64,000 nt of DNA. It comes from CANLBN01 sp034111645. GTDB taxonomy: Bacteria; Pseudomonadota; Gammaproteobacteria; Pseudomonadales; Cellvibrionaceae. Shown here piece by piece: positions 10,290 to 19,216 of this stretch. The notes below the pieces were generated by a model, which worked only from the letters and a program-made list of their open reading frames with translations, had not been told where the DNA came from and made no database searches. A program made the translations under genes and the position numbers. Numbering within the stretch: position 1 is the first letter of the stretch; each line of letters begins with the position of its first letter. Location of the stretch: the NCBI GenBank assembly GCA_034111645.1, contig JAWUWW010000031.1:55743-119742 (forward strand). The letters run 5' to 3'.

Positions 10290-10514
10290 AATCGGTCTCT
10301 GGATAATGATCGTTTAAGATCTTAAGAATAATCACAAATATTCTGCGCCAATAAAATTTTAGCGTCAGATATACATCCAAGGGAATACTGCTCAGCTTTG
10401 TGAGATTGCTGAACGCAGGAATCAACTCAGTCTTTTGATATAGCCGAATTTTGACACGCAGACTGTAGCAGTGACGACTTCTTATACGCGAAATGCAAAT
10501 AAAAAGTTCCCAGA
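10290..10514. other. gltB upstream region
   Basis: About 225 nt between the gltB start and the terminator of the upstream aro/damX operon. It must hold the gltBD promoter on the minus strand. I could not pick a convincing -35/-10 pair, nor a recognisable Lrp or NtrC/sigma-54 site. No open frame of note. Confidence 0.4.
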
Positions 10515-10544
10515 TAAAAAAGCCCCAATGAGAGGGGCTTTTTT
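10515..10544 (-). terminator. rho-independent terminator after damX-like gene
   Basis: A6, GCCCC, 7-nt loop AATGAGA, GGGGC, T6: a strong symmetrical hairpin with A- and T-tracts. It lies about 80 nt past the stop of the damX-like gene and separates the pil-aro-damX unit from gltBD. Confidence 0.88.
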
Positions 10545-10623
10545 CGAAAATAGAATATTACCTTTAAAGAGAGGGTTTGGCAATGAATGGCTATAAAAAA
10601 AGTTATCTCGACTAAAAATGTTG

Positions 10624-12318
10624 CTATTTGCGTCGAAATGCCTGTGTATCACGCTTTAAATCCGATATGTTCTTCGGCCACGGGCCGCCATTGACCTGAT
10701 TTTGAGGCAAAGATTGAACGGCGCGGCGTGCAACCTGAGCATCCTCATAAACCCCGGTAACAACAACATACCATGGCTTGCCATTTCGAAGCAGTGATAA
10801 AAGTAACAATTGTGAAGCATTAGGCTGCTCAGCAATATATTCAACTAGGCTAGGTTTTTGTTCTGCCCCAATCAGCTGCAGTGTATAGCTCGTATCCGCC
10901 CAATCTAAAACAGTTTTTTCATTGGCACTAAACTGACTGACAGCACCATCGTTATTTATATTTTTCACATCCGTCTTAGTCTGCTCAGCCGTCGCTGGCT
11001 TATTTAAAGTCAATGACTGCGCTTCTAGCTCGAGTTGTTTTTTCAAGTCACTATTTAACACCTGATCAACTTTTGGTGCTGCCGCTATATTAGTTTTTTG
11101 AATAGTATTTATAGTGTCATTATTTGTCAGTTCATTTTGATTTGTAACTCGAGTTTTTTCTTGGGCTTGTGTGTCGATTGGCTGATTGACTTCAGCATTA
11201 TTAATATCTGCAACTTGCGGCTGACTATTATTTTCAGCTAAGTCTGTATTTTTACTGCTAGAAATTAAGTTGTTTTGCGTTGGCGTGCCGACTTGACGCT
11301 CGGTATTAAGTTTTTCTATCGCTAAATCTATCGCGTCAGGCTTTGCCTCTGTTATGGTGGGCTGATCTAAAACGATAGCAGCAACTGGCTGCGTCTGGGC
11401 TTGCTCATTGTCACCCATATATATTAGCGTCATTATCAGACCCGCTAATAATATAATTAACAGTCCCATGTGCAGCAAAGGCAAACCCGTCTTACGATCG
11501 ACATCAAGTGGATTTAAATCCTCTGAATTTTCTATCCGATAAAGATGTTTTTGTGCGGCTTTATTAATAAGATATGGAAAACCCTTAGATTCTTTATAGA
11601 TTGAATTTATTTCGCCTTGCCTAAAATATTCCTCTACATTTTTTCCTACCAAGCTCAACTTAAAGTTAATATAATTTTTTGCTTCATCTACACTAAACGG
11701 GTTTAGATGAATATCGTAAATAAGTACATCTACTATTTCTAGTTCATCTAAGCGCTCAATTAAATTTTTATCACCACTAAGTAATAGGTGAAATTGGCCG
11801 CCGTTTGCACCTTGAAATAGGCTCAGCAAAGCTGACAATATAGATTCATTCAAAAAATCAGCATCATCGATAACAATAACAACACGATGCATGCTTGAAT
11901 CCGCCATTGTCTTGCGCAATGCAACAAGCATTTGACCAACATTAGAAGTGGGTGCTACGGGCAGTTCAAGTTGTGAAATAACTTGTCTAAAGATATCCTC
12001 GGCAGTCATCATCAAAGCCGAGTCAATTGTGCAACAATATGAGGTTTCAGAAAGCTCTTTTCGGACTTCAGATAAAAATGCCGTTTTACCAACGCCCTTG
12101 CTCCCTAACAAGGTAACAACATTTCCACCAAACTGACAAAGGTGTATGACCTCATCAAGTTGCGAGTTAAGATTTGACGTCGCAAAAAAAGCTGTTTCCA
12201 CTTTATCTGCAAAAGGATCCGCTAAGCTTTTCATGGTATTACCATCAGCATTTGATGCTAGCTTTTTTGATGCTAGCTTTTGTATCTCAGAGTAGTTTAA
12301 AACGATATCGTCTGACAT
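10624..12318 (-). CDS. damX: DamX-like AAA ATPase with C-terminal SPOR domain
   Basis: Likely septum-associated protein of the DamX type; SPOR domains bind denuded glycan strands at division sites. The 564 residues contain an ExeA-like AAA domain with Walker A GSKGVGKT (72-79) and Walker B VVIVIDDAD (146-154), one membrane segment (about 283-301), a long periplasmic linker rich in Q, N, T and A (about 302-470), and a SPOR domain from about 478 (YTLQLIGAEQKPSLVEYIAE). It lies directly downstream of aroB as in pseudomonads and enterics, which supports the name. E. coli DamX lacks an intact ATPase, so the retained Walker motifs are worth noting. A perfect 15-bp tandem duplication (12251-12280) encodes the repeated KLAS(K/N) near the N-terminus. 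Confidence 0.85.
   Translation of the reverse strand: MSDDIVLNYSEIQKLASKKLASNADGNTMKSLADPFADKVETAFFATSNLNSQLDEVIHLCQFGGNVVTLLGSKGVGKTAFLSEVRKELSETSYCCTIDSALMMTAEDIFRQVISQLELPVAPTSNVGQMLVALRKTMADSSMHRVVIVIDDADFLNESILSALLSLFQGANGGQFHLLLSGDKNLIERLDELEIVDVLIYDIHLNPFSVDEAKNYINFKLSLVGKNVEEYFRQGEINSIYKESKGFPYLINKAAQKHLYRIENSEDLNPLDVDRKTGLPLLHMGLLIILLAGLIMTLIYMGDNEQAQTQPVAAIVLDQPTITEAKPDAIDLAIEKLNTERQVGTPTQNNLISSSKNTDLAENNSQPQVADINNAEVNQPIDTQAQEKTRVTNQNELTNNDTINTIQKTNIAAAPKVDQVLNSDLKKQLELEAQSLTLNKPATAEQTKTDVKNINNDGAVSQFSANEKTVLDWADTSYTLQLIGAEQKPSLVEYIAEQPNASQLLLLSLLRNGKPWYVVVTGVYEDAQVARRAVQSLPQNQVNGGPWPKNISDLKRDTQAFRRK
12251..12280. repeat. 15-bp perfect tandem duplication
   Basis: The unit TTTGATGCTAGCTTT occurs twice head to tail inside the 5' end of the damX-like gene. 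It is in frame and doubles a five-residue stretch (KLASK/KLASN). Probably a recent slippage event; no effect on frame. Confidence 0.85.
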
Positions 12319-12405
12319 AACGCATACCTATCATAATTTTATTCTTTAAGGATTACCATTCAAGACACAATGAAAACTATTTTAACCATGATGCTCATCT
12401 CAACA

Positions 12406-13488
12406 TCAACGGCATGCAAGAATTGACTCGATAATTTTTTCTTGCGGTGCTTCTTCTGTAACTATTGCGCTACCAATATTTTTTAGCAATACCAGACGCA
12501 ACTTGCCATTTAATACTTTTTTATCTCCTGCCATAATATCAAGAAATTGACTATCAGTCATATTATTAGGCACCCTAACAGGCAGTCTTGATTTCTCTAA
12601 TAAAGAGCGTAGTCGAGAAATTTCTTTGGTATTAACCCAGCCCATGCGCACAGATAAATCTAAAGCTATTAACATCCCAGTAGCAACTGCTTCACCATGA
12701 AGCCATTGTCCGTATCCTTGAGCCGCCTCAATTGCATGACCAAAAGTATGCCCAAAATTCAGCGTGGCGCGCACGCTACTTTCTTTCTCATCAGCGCTAA
12801 CAACGTCGGCTTTACTTTGACAAGATTTCATAATTGCTGCAGTAAGAATGCTCGCATCTAAGGACATTAACAATGATATATTTGATTCTAACCAAACATA
12901 AAACTCACTATCGTTAATTAAACCATATTTAATAATTTCTGCGATACCGGCTGATAATTCACGACTAGGCAATGTATGCAAAACGTTGATATCGATGATC
13001 ACTGCCTGGGGCTGATGAAAAGCACCGATCATATTTTTTCCTAATGGGTGATTCACGCCCGTCTTACCGCCAACAGATGAGTCTACTTGAGCAAGTAATG
13101 TGGTCGGTATCTGAATAAAATTAACACCGCGCTGATAAGTTGCCGCGGCAAAACCTGTCATATCACCAACTACCCCACCGCCGAGGGCAATAAGTGTGGT
13201 AGTCCGATTATGCTTATTTTCTAGCAAGCAATTATATATCTGAGTGATGGTATCAAGCTGTTTATATTGCTCGCCATCAGCAAGTATAACCACATCAACT
13301 TGATAACTATCCAACAATAACGATTTGATTTTTTCGAGATACAAAGGTGCAATGGTTGTATTGGTTACTATACAAACTTGACGACCCAGAATATGTGGCC
13401 TGAGATAGCTTGCATCACTAAGCAAATCAGTCCCAATATAGATGGGATAATCTCTCTGATCGCCTAATTCAACCATTAATTTTTGCAT
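12406..13488 (-). CDS. aroB: 3-dehydroquinate synthase
   Basis: Second step of the shikimate pathway: DAHP to 3-dehydroquinate, using NAD+ and a divalent metal; cytoplasmic. The 360 residues fit. Visible: the NAD-binding ALGGGVVGDMTGFAAATYQRG (from 101), IPTTLLAQVDSSVGGKTGVN, KNMIGAFHQPQAV, and the metal ligands in GLAEIIKYG-type AGIAEIIKYGLI, NFGHTFGHAIE and WLHGEAVATGM. It follows aroK with about 120 nt between them and precedes the damX-like gene, the usual aroK-aroB-damX order. The ATG at 13488 gives the usual N-terminus. Confidence 0.97.
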   Translation of the reverse strand: MQKLMVELGDQRDYPIYIGTDLLSDASYLRPHILGRQVCIVTNTTIAPLYLEKIKSLLLDSYQVDVVILADGEQYKQLDTITQIYNCLLENKHNRTTTLIALGGGVVGDMTGFAAATYQRGVNFIQIPTTLLAQVDSSVGGKTGVNHPLGKNMIGAFHQPQAVIIDINVLHTLPSRELSAGIAEIIKYGLINDSEFYVWLESNISLLMSLDASILTAAIMKSCQSKADVVSADEKESSVRATLNFGHTFGHAIEAAQGYGQWLHGEAVATGMLIALDLSVRMGWVNTKEISRLRSLLEKSRLPVRVPNNMTDSQFLDIMAGDKKVLNGKLRLVLLKNIGSAIVTEEAPQEKIIESILACR

Positions 13489-13609
13489 AATAATTTCGTT
13501 TTAAAATAATAATTAAATTTAGAAGTAGTCATCAGAAAAATAAAAATTATTATTAAACTGATCAATAAAGAAAAAAGTTGATACTGAGTAAAATTAGAGA
13601 ATTATTTTA

Positions 13610-14125
13610 TCAAGTTAATATATTGGCGGCTATTTGTTTTGCAAGAATCTTGGGACTTCTAGCATCAGTCATTACAATGCGAGTTGCAACTTCTCGATAC
13701 AAAGCGTCTCTTTCAGTTATAAGTTGGCGAATTTTCTGCTCGGGATCAGCGACTTGTAATAACGGGCGTTTTTTATCTTTTTCTGTGCGTTTAACCAGCT
13801 GCTCTATATTAGCAACAAGATAGATAACAATATCTGCTTGCTTTATTAAAGCTCTGTTTTCTTGTTTTAATACAATGCCACCACCCGTGGCTATAATGAG
13901 TTCAGGCTCATTTATAAGTGACTTAAGAACAGTTGTCTCGCGAAGACGAAAACCTGCCTCTCCCTCAACATCAAAAATCCAAGGGATATCAGCACCACAA
14001 CGCGCTTCTATTTCGCTGTCACTATCTTTGAAGGGCAAGTCTAGATGCTTTGCGAGCAGGCGACCAATGGTAGATTTACCGGCCCCCATGGGGCCGATAA
14101 GTATAATTTTTTTAGGGGGAAGCAT
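13610..14125 (-). CDS. aroK: shikimate kinase
   Basis: ATP-dependent phosphorylation of shikimate to shikimate 3-phosphate; a cytoplasmic NMP-kinase fold. The 171 residues are typical. Visible: P-loop GPMGAGKST (11-19), the shikimate-binding DSDSEIE (34-40), Arg in GEAGFRLRE (about 55-63), GGG (81-83) and the lid segment RTEKDKKRPLL. It lies 20 nt after pilQ and before aroB, so aromatic synthesis is tied transcriptionally to pilus assembly genes, as in many gammaproteobacteria. AroK rather than AroL is chosen from this context. Confidence 0.96.
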   Translation of the reverse strand: MLPPKKIILIGPMGAGKSTIGRLLAKHLDLPFKDSDSEIEARCGADIPWIFDVEGEAGFRLRETTVLKSLINEPELIIATGGGIVLKQENRALIKQADIVIYLVANIEQLVKRTEKDKKRPLLQVADPEQKIRQLITERDALYREVATRIVMTDARSPKILAKQIAANILT

Positions 14126-14145
14126 TATCCAACAATAATATAATA

Positions 14146-16308
14146 TTAATTAGCAATAAGAGTGTCAGATAAAATTCTTGGCGTAATAAAAATCAATAGC
14201 TCTTGTTTTTCTTCGCTACTAACGTCTCGTCTAAATAAGCGCCCAAAGTAGGGGATATCACCAAAGAATGGAACTTTATCGATGGTATTAATTTTATTTT
14301 GCTGATAAATGCCACCCAAAACAACTGTTTGACCATCGGCAACTAACACCTGAGTCGTAAGTTCTGTGGTATCAATAATTGGGACTGATGAAGAGTTAGA
14401 AACAACGGACTCGCCACTCACCGAATCCTGCGTGATTATTAGATTCATAATAATACGATTATCTGGGGTAATTTGGGGCGTGACATCAAGTCTCAATACT
14501 GCCTCTTCGAATTGTATTGAAGTCTCTCCATCAGTAGTTGTCTGATAAGGAATTGACTGACCAGACTCGATAGTGGCTTTTTGCTTATCACCGGTGATCA
14601 CTTTAGGCTGAGAGATAATTTCAGCGGTGCCATTACTTTCAAATGCCGACAGCTCAAGACCTAATAACACATTGCTACCCAAAAAGCTCAAAGCTAAAGA
14701 GCCTGCAGTATTAGGGGCACCTAAGTCGACTATATTATTGTTAGCAAGAGCACCAATATTAGCGGGAGAATTTGTACCCGCAGTTAATGAATCTAATGAT
14801 CCACCCGCTGTTGTTAAACCGCCACCATTGTTACTTACACCACTGGCGCCCCAGCGAACACCAATTTCCTTACTTACATCACTATTGGCTATCACTATTC
14901 TCGATTCAATCAACACCTGCCTAATGGGCACATCTAATTTTTCAATCAAGGCCAAAAGCTCAGTAATTTTAGCTTCTGTCTCGGTTAATATAATTGAGTT
15001 TGTTCGTTCATCTACAATGGCAGTACCACGAGCAGATAAAATATTTGCCGTACTCTGTGAGCCTTCACCACCCGTATTTGCACTATCAGTAGTATCAGAT
15101 GATGAGCCAAAAAGCTCAAATATATCCGTCGCGCTTGCATAACGTACGCGAATAAACTCTGTACGCAATGGCGCTAATTCTTGCAATTGGTTGCGAGTTT
15201 CTATCTCTTGGCGCTCACGCTCCGCTATTTCGGCAGCTGGTGCAACTAAAAGAACATTGCCCACGAGACGCTTATCTAAACTTTTAGATTTAAGGACAAG
15301 CTCAAGAGCTTGATCCCAAGGCACATTGTCTAGGCGTAGCGTTATATTTCCCTGAACCGTATCGCTGGCCACTAGGTTTAGGCCCGTTACATCGGCAATA
15401 ATTTCTAATACCGCACGCACCTGAATATCCTGGAAGTTTAATGATAATTTTTCACCCACAAACTTAAAGCGCTCTTGTCGCGCAGCTGCTTGTGCAGAAG
15501 TTAATGGGTTGACGGTAATTACATACTGGTTATCTGCCTGATATGCCAAGTAGTCATATTCACCAATTACATCAATAGCTATTTTTGTATTTACACCCTC
15601 GCCAACTGATTCAATAGTTTTAACCGGCGTCGCAAAATCTATAACATCTAGCCGACGCTGAAGGTTTGCAGGGATTTGTGTATCGGCAAAATTAATCACA
15701 ATGCCAGAGGCACTTTGCTCAATATCAACAGACACTTTTGGATTAGAAATATTTAATAAAACAGTGCCACCACCATTTTCAGTGCGCCGAAAGTCAACTT
15801 TGGTGATGCGTCTTTCAGATTTATCGGTAAATGATTGCTTGTTTGCCGAAGCGCTCTCTTGACGAACGTAAGCATTGCTGCCTGCGCTGGCTTCAATGAT
15901 AGCAATTAATGTATTACCTTCTATGCTAGTTGAATATGTTGAGGGGGATGATAAATTCATAATAAAGCGAGTTCTATCACCAGCCTCTAGCACTACAGCA
16001 CTTTGGGCATTCGCAAATGATAATGGATATTTTTTTTGCGACAAATTACTGTCGACATTATTAAAATCCAGTACTATTCTAGCGGGCTGTTCAATCGCGT
16101 AACCTTTAGGTGTAGATGGAGCTTCAGAAAAAGTGGCTCGCACTTCAATTCTACCACCAGGCAATTCTGTGAACTGTAGATCGTTTAAGGTAGCAGCAAA
16201 ACTATTACTAGCTCCGAACATCAATCCAAACATAATGGTAGCTGCACGTAAATATGCCATAACTTTAACCCTTTGAAACACTTCGTTTGTTATTATCAAT
16301 ACAGTCAT
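14146..16308 (-). CDS. pilQ: type IV pilus secretin PilQ
   Basis: Outer-membrane secretin through which the type IV pilus leaves the cell. Domain order: signal peptide, two AMIN peptidoglycan-binding domains (around residues 40-280), a secretin/TonB N-terminal domain (KLSLNFQDIQVRAVLEIIAD), an N1/NolW domain with a Ser/Gly-rich insertion (about 400-430), and the secretin core (SQPKVITGDKQKATIESGQ, VPFFGDIPYFGRLFR). Start is uncertain. The ATG at 16308 overlaps the pilP stop and has GGAAGG seven bases upstream. The ATG at 16260 has AAAGGG eight bases upstream and gives a cleaner signal peptide (MAYLRAATIMFGLMFGASNSFA). The mature protein is the same either way. Confidence 0.95.
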   Translation of the reverse strand: MTVLIITNEVFQRVKVMAYLRAATIMFGLMFGASNSFAATLNDLQFTELPGGRIEVRATFSEAPSTPKGYAIEQPARIVLDFNNVDSNLSQKKYPLSFANAQSAVVLEAGDRTRFIMNLSSPSTYSTSIEGNTLIAIIEASAGSNAYVRQESASANKQSFTDKSERRITKVDFRRTENGGGTVLLNISNPKVSVDIEQSASGIVINFADTQIPANLQRRLDVIDFATPVKTIESVGEGVNTKIAIDVIGEYDYLAYQADNQYVITVNPLTSAQAAARQERFKFVGEKLSLNFQDIQVRAVLEIIADVTGLNLVASDTVQGNITLRLDNVPWDQALELVLKSKSLDKRLVGNVLLVAPAAEIAERERQEIETRNQLQELAPLRTEFIRVRYASATDIFELFGSSSDTTDSANTGGEGSQSTANILSARGTAIVDERTNSIILTETEAKITELLALIEKLDVPIRQVLIESRIVIANSDVSKEIGVRWGASGVSNNGGGLTTAGGSLDSLTAGTNSPANIGALANNNIVDLGAPNTAGSLALSFLGSNVLLGLELSAFESNGTAEIISQPKVITGDKQKATIESGQSIPYQTTTDGETSIQFEEAVLRLDVTPQITPDNRIIMNLIITQDSVSGESVVSNSSSVPIIDTTELTTQVLVADGQTVVLGGIYQQNKINTIDKVPFFGDIPYFGRLFRRDVSSEEKQELLIFITPRILSDTLIAN

Positions 16309-16847
16309 CACTTACCTTCCAGCGTTTTCAACTCAAGTATATTTGGTCTTTCTAACCAACCTTCTCCACTCGATACAATTTCAATCATCTCTATTCTTGA
16401 CTCGGAAAGATTAGTAATCTTGCCGTGATTAGCGCCTATATAATTACCTTGCTTGATGCGCTCAATCGAGCCGTCGGGATCTCGTATTAAAGCCCATATC
16501 GAGCCACTTTTTTGAACGGTCCCAACCATTGCAAGGCTCTCTAGGTCATATTGTTCTAGACGCTCTTTTTTTCTTGAAAAATCAGGTTTTACGTTGCTAG
16601 AAGAAATTATTAATTGCTGCAGCTCTGCCGTTACTGGACGATCAAACGGGCCTCTGAGGCGATAAGCATCGTAAATAAAGGCCTCGTATGCTTGTAATTT
16701 AGGCGCAGGTTCAACTATACCGGGGGGACGGCGTTTATTTTCATTGATAAAATCTTTTAAATCTTGATTCGAGCTAGAAGAACTGCAACCACTGATAGCA
16801 ACAGCCGATAAAACCAAAATAATTGAGAGCCATCTTAAATTAGACAT
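16308..16847 (-). CDS. pilP: type IV pilus assembly lipoprotein PilP
   Basis: Inner-membrane lipoprotein linking the PilMNO platform to the PilQ secretin. The 179 residues open with a lipoprotein signal (LSAVAISGC, lipid-bearing Cys about residue 21) followed by a Ser-rich linker. The C-terminal half is the PilP beta domain (ESLAMVGTVQKSGSIWALIRDPDGSIERIKQGNYIG). It shares one base with the pilO stop (TAATG) and its own stop overlaps the pilQ start, so translation is probably coupled. Confidence 0.95.
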   Translation of the reverse strand: MSNLRWLSIILVLSAVAISGCSSSSSNQDLKDFINENKRRPPGIVEPAPKLQAYEAFIYDAYRLRGPFDRPVTAELQQLIISSSNVKPDFSRKKERLEQYDLESLAMVGTVQKSGSIWALIRDPDGSIERIKQGNYIGANHGKITNLSESRIEMIEIVSSGEGWLERPNILELKTLEGK

Positions 16848-17467
16848 TACTTCTGCCCACCTTCGTCAAACGATAAATAACGATACGTTTTGGCCAAGAC
16901 CACCATTTGTAAAGCCGTCCCTTCCGATTTAGTAATCGTATAATCATGTAGCGTTACAATTCGAGAAATGCCAGCAACACTACTAATGAATGCCCCAAAA
17001 TTATGATAAGTGCCTCTCACAATTATTTCTATCGGTAATTCAACATATACTGAACCAACTACTTCCGGCTGCAACTTAATGCTAACTATTTCCAAACCAC
17101 TATTGCGACCTTTTTCATCAATATCATCCAATAGACCTGGGACTTGTGTTTTTTCTGGCAGTTGCGACACCAAAAATTCAAAGTCTTTTTCCATCCGCGC
17201 CATTAACTCTTTATATTGATCGAGTTTCGCAGCTTCTAAGGCTTTTTGTTGGAAGGTTTGCTTAAGTGTTACCTCTTGTGCAACCTGCCTATCTAAGTCG
17301 ATATATTTATCTTTTATCAAACCAAAATAGGCACCCGCAATAATGCCGGCAATGACTAAAATCCAAACGAATGCACGTCCAGCAAGAGGCCAAACGCCAA
17401 TACGAGACCAATCTATCTCATTTATGTCAAGGTTATTTAGTTGTTCTATCGTATCTTGCAATGCCAT
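16847..17467 (-). CDS. pilO: type IV pilus inner-membrane protein PilO
   Basis: Bitopic inner-membrane protein that pairs with PilN in the pilus alignment complex. The 206 residues have a short cytoplasmic start, one membrane segment (about 30-50), a coiled-coil stretch (about 55-95), then the periplasmic ferredoxin-like domain with YHNFGAFISSVAGISRIVTLHDY. Only 2 nt separate it from pilN, and it overlaps pilP by one base. Length and order match the pilMNOPQ family. Confidence 0.95.
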   Translation of the reverse strand: MALQDTIEQLNNLDINEIDWSRIGVWPLAGRAFVWILVIAGIIAGAYFGLIKDKYIDLDRQVAQEVTLKQTFQQKALEAAKLDQYKELMARMEKDFEFLVSQLPEKTQVPGLLDDIDEKGRNSGLEIVSIKLQPEVVGSVYVELPIEIIVRGTYHNFGAFISSVAGISRIVTLHDYTITKSEGTALQMVVLAKTYRYLSFDEGGQK

Positions 17468-17469
17468 AA

Positions 17470-18006
17470 TTACTTGCCCGCCTCTTTACTAAGCGTTGTA
17501 GCATCAACTGAAAGGTCAAAGGTATCCGCAATCACCGTTTTTAAATTAGGTGCTTCAAACCAATCGGATCGATCTAAATTTCTCATCAGAGTTGATACCC
17601 TATTGTTAGATTCAGTGATACCCTGAAGCGAAAATTTGTCGCCCTTACGATCAAGCTTATTAAAATAAAGCCCCTCTGGAACTGCACGCACAAACCCATC
17701 AAAGTAGCGAACCACAAGAGGTCTTTTAAACTGTAGATCTTGAATAATAGTGATACGAGTCTCAAGCTGTTGACGTCTTTTTCTTAACAACTGTATCTCT
17801 TGAACTTGATTTTCTAATAGAGCAATCTCAGCCGATAACAAAGCATTTCTTTGTTTCTGCGCGTCTATTTGGGAGTTTGCATAGTTAAACCATAAAAACG
17901 CAACTAAACCAGCAGCAACTGACATCAACACTAATATTGAGAAGAATTCCCGCTTCTTTTCTTGGCGATATTCGTCGCGCCATGGCAATAAATTAATATT
18001 TGACAT
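17470..18006 (-). CDS. pilN: type IV pilus inner-membrane protein PilN
   Basis: Bitopic partner of PilO; its conserved N-terminal INLLPWR motif (residues 4-10) is the segment that binds the groove of PilM. One membrane helix (about 22-44), a coiled coil (about 45-85, rich in Q, L, E and R) and a periplasmic domain follow. The 178 residues are normal. Its start overlaps the pilM stop by one base (TAATG). Confidence 0.96.
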   Translation of the reverse strand: MSNINLLPWRDEYRQEKKREFFSILVLMSVAAGLVAFLWFNYANSQIDAQKQRNALLSAEIALLENQVQEIQLLRKRRQQLETRITIIQDLQFKRPLVVRYFDGFVRAVPEGLYFNKLDRKGDKFSLQGITESNNRVSTLMRNLDRSDWFEAPNLKTVIADTFDLSVDATTLSKEAGK

Positions 18007-19064
18007 TAACTAAAGCTCCTCAAGGCTAGTCCGGCTGCTATCATCATCGAGGGCGCATCATTAGATAATGCAGCCGCATTTACACGAGACGCAACAGACA
18101 TACCTGCAAAAGGGTTGGCTACAGAAGTTTTAGTATCTAGGCGCTTTTCTATTATTTGCGCTAGACCTTCTATTGAAGCAACACCACCTGCCAATATTAT
18201 TTGATCAACTTTATTATATTGACCACCTGCAAAAAAGAATTGAAGTGAGCGTGTCACTTGCTGTACGACTGAATCTTTGAACGGAGTCAAAACCTCGTCA
18301 TCGTAATCTTCTGGTAGGCCGCCTTGTTTTTTGGCAAGACCTGCCTCTGTAAAAGAAAGGCCATAACGATGCTGTATCTCTTCGGTTAGATGTTTACCAC
18401 CAAATAATTGTTCACGCGTATAGACAGTTTGTCCATTCAGCAAAACACTTAAGGTCATAATTGTTGCACCAATATCAATTATTGCCACTAAGGGATTATC
18501 TTGATCAATCCACTCTTGAGCAATCAGCGGGTAGGCACGCTCGATTGTATAGGCTTCGACATCAACCACCTTAGGATGCAGACCTGCACTTTCAAGCACA
18601 CTAGCTCTTAGCTCGACATTTTCACGCCGACACGCAGCCAATAAAACTTTAACTTGTTCAGGATTATCTTCAACTGGCCCTAGCACTTCGAAATCTATTG
18701 AAACCTCATCAAGAGGGAATGGAATATACTGATCAGCTTCAATAGTAATTTGAGATTCAAGCGCGTCCTCGTCCATACCTGCAGGCATGTCAATTATCTT
18801 AGTAATTACAGACGAACCAGCGACAGCTACTGCAGCATCTTTAAGCTTGCATTTTGATTGCGATACAACTTGGCGAATGGCGTCGGCTACGGCGCCTTCA
18901 TCGCTGATGTTTTTTTCAATCACAGAGCCAATTGGCAATGCCTTTACGGCATAACTTTCGACTCGATAGCCATTTCCATGACGTGAAAGCTCTAAAAGCT
19001 TTACGCTGGTTGAACTAATATCTAAGCCAATCATGGCTTTTACTTTGCGTTTAAAGAAATTCAT
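18006..19064 (-). CDS. pilM: type IV pilus actin-like ATPase PilM
   Basis: Cytoplasmic actin/FtsA-like protein recruiting PilN and the pilus motor. The 352 residues show the ATPase-fold segments IGLDISSTSVKLLEL (about 13-27), VAIIDIGATIMTLSVL and IILAGGVASIEGLAQIIE. First gene of the pil operon, transcribed away from the PBP1a gene across a shared 152-nt promoter region, as in pseudomonads. A good promoter lies at 19108-19135 on the minus strand. Confidence 0.96.
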   Translation of the reverse strand: MNFFKRKVKAMIGLDISSTSVKLLELSRHGNGYRVESYAVKALPIGSVIEKNISDEGAVADAIRQVVSQSKCKLKDAAVAVAGSSVITKIIDMPAGMDEDALESQITIEADQYIPFPLDEVSIDFEVLGPVEDNPEQVKVLLAACRRENVELRASVLESAGLHPKVVDVEAYTIERAYPLIAQEWIDQDNPLVAIIDIGATIMTLSVLLNGQTVYTREQLFGGKHLTEEIQHRYGLSFTEAGLAKKQGGLPEDYDDEVLTPFKDSVVQQVTRSLQFFFAGGQYNKVDQIILAGGVASIEGLAQIIEKRLDTKTSVANPFAGMSVASRVNAAALSNDAPSMMIAAGLALRSFS

Positions 19065-19107
19065 AAGCTCTTTTTCTATCTATTTCCGCAACTTAGGCGA
19101 TCTTTAT

Positions 19108-19135
19108 GTTATAGCACTTTAACTTAATCTTGCAA
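19108..19135 (-). promoter_or_regulatory. sigma-70-type promoter of pilMNOPQ
   Basis: Read on the minus strand: -35 TTGCAA, 16-nt spacer, -10 TATAAC with an upstream TG (TGCTATAAC, extended -10). A start about 7 nt further on gives a leader near 37 nt before the pilM ATG. Pattern match only. Confidence 0.55.
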
Positions 19136-19169
19136 CAACACAGTTCACATATAATGTATGAAAATGTCG

Positions 19170-19175
19170 TATAAT
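19170..19175 (+). promoter_or_regulatory. possible -10 element for the PBP1a gene
   Basis: A perfect TATAAT (19170-19175), with a second copy at 19150-19155, precedes the divergent PBP1a gene. No matching -35 hexamer stands out, and AGTTCACA occurs twice close by (about 19141 and 19182). Which box is used is not clear. Confidence 0.3.
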
Positions 19176-19216
19176 CGATATAGTTCACACAATATAGCTC
19201 TAAGCTATTAATTAAT

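Noticed and set aside
14627..15142. Long open frame opposite pilQ, and similar long antisense frames elsewhere
   Set aside because: They mirror well-supported genes and encode no family-like sequence or good start signal.
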